Assembly (NCBI GenBank): GCA_964472545.1
Contig: CAYYNP010000266.1
Span: forward strand, 1-13,949
Length of the DNA stretch: 13,949 bases
Direction: 5' to 3'
Source: CAYYNP01 sp964472545
GTDB taxonomy: Bacteria; Planctomycetota; Planctomycetia; Pirellulales; Thermoguttaceae
Shown here: one piece after another, positions 13,943 through 13,949 of the stretch
How the letters are laid out: each line of letters opens with the position of its first letter
Numbering within the stretch: the stretch's first letter is position 1
Notes under the pieces: generated by a model
The model's input: only the letters and a program-made list of their open reading frames with translations
Database searches by the model: none
Told to the model about the DNA's origin: nothing
Position numbers and translations under genes: made by a program

Positions 13943-13949
13943 GTGTCGC
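13943..13949 (+). CDS. Probable start of a further gene, cut by the window edge
   Basis: The bases aaggag at 13931-13936 stand six bases before a GTG at 13943, the same arrangement seen for other genes here. Only two codons and one base are present, so no product can be named. This is inference from the ribosome-binding site alone. Confidence 0.3.

Overview
The window is GC-rich double-strand-coded bacterial DNA with strong G/C preference at third codon positions, frequent GTG starts, and intergenic spaces crowded with palindromes and short phrase-like repeats. Together with the unusual isoprenoid genes and the Ahb/SPASM-type radical SAM gene, this suggests a planctomycete, perhaps Pirellulales-like. 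That assignment is inference from style and gene content; no rRNA or marker phylogeny is available here.

Layout. On the minus strand from the left come an ABC-transporter ATPase of the LolD/MacB type (92-799), a 500-bp repeat-filled gap, a radical SAM/SPASM protein (1304-2398) and a small histidine-bearing four-helix membrane protein (2493-2903). A divergent spacer with a triple hairpin leads into three plus-strand genes that form an isoprenoid cassette: a class II terpene cyclase related to squalene-hopene cyclase (3180-5033), an overlapping fusion of a cysteine-rich DUF116 domain with a trans-polyprenyl diphosphate synthase (4948-6855), and a single-barrel prenyltransferase beta-subunit-like protein that has lost zinc ligands (7025-7975). 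Convergent to it on the minus strand are a large polytopic membrane protein of unknown role (8140-9963), a small membrane protein (10226-10711) and a Wzz/GumC-type chain-length protein without its kinase half (10926-12323). On the plus strand follow phosphoribosylanthranilate isomerase trpF (12524-13192), a small membrane protein (13283-13636), a C-rich repeat tract and what looks like the first codons of another gene at the right edge.

How the genes work together. The strongest functional unit is 3180-7975. The synthase half of the fusion should make a linear polyprenyl diphosphate, the cyclase can protonate and fold a polyprene chain, and the third protein has the fold that binds prenyl chains. 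No squalene synthase or other hopanoid gene is in the window, so the cyclase substrate need not be squalene. The radical SAM/membrane-protein pair reads away from the same divergent spacer. The remaining genes look unrelated.

Non-coding structure. Almost every gap carries a palindrome paired with its own reverse complement 20-75 bp away, and at least six unrelated families share this architecture. One pair (6901-6996) shows differences that all preserve base pairing. Several reading frames (ABC ATPase, four-helix protein, trpF) end inside low-complexity repeats.
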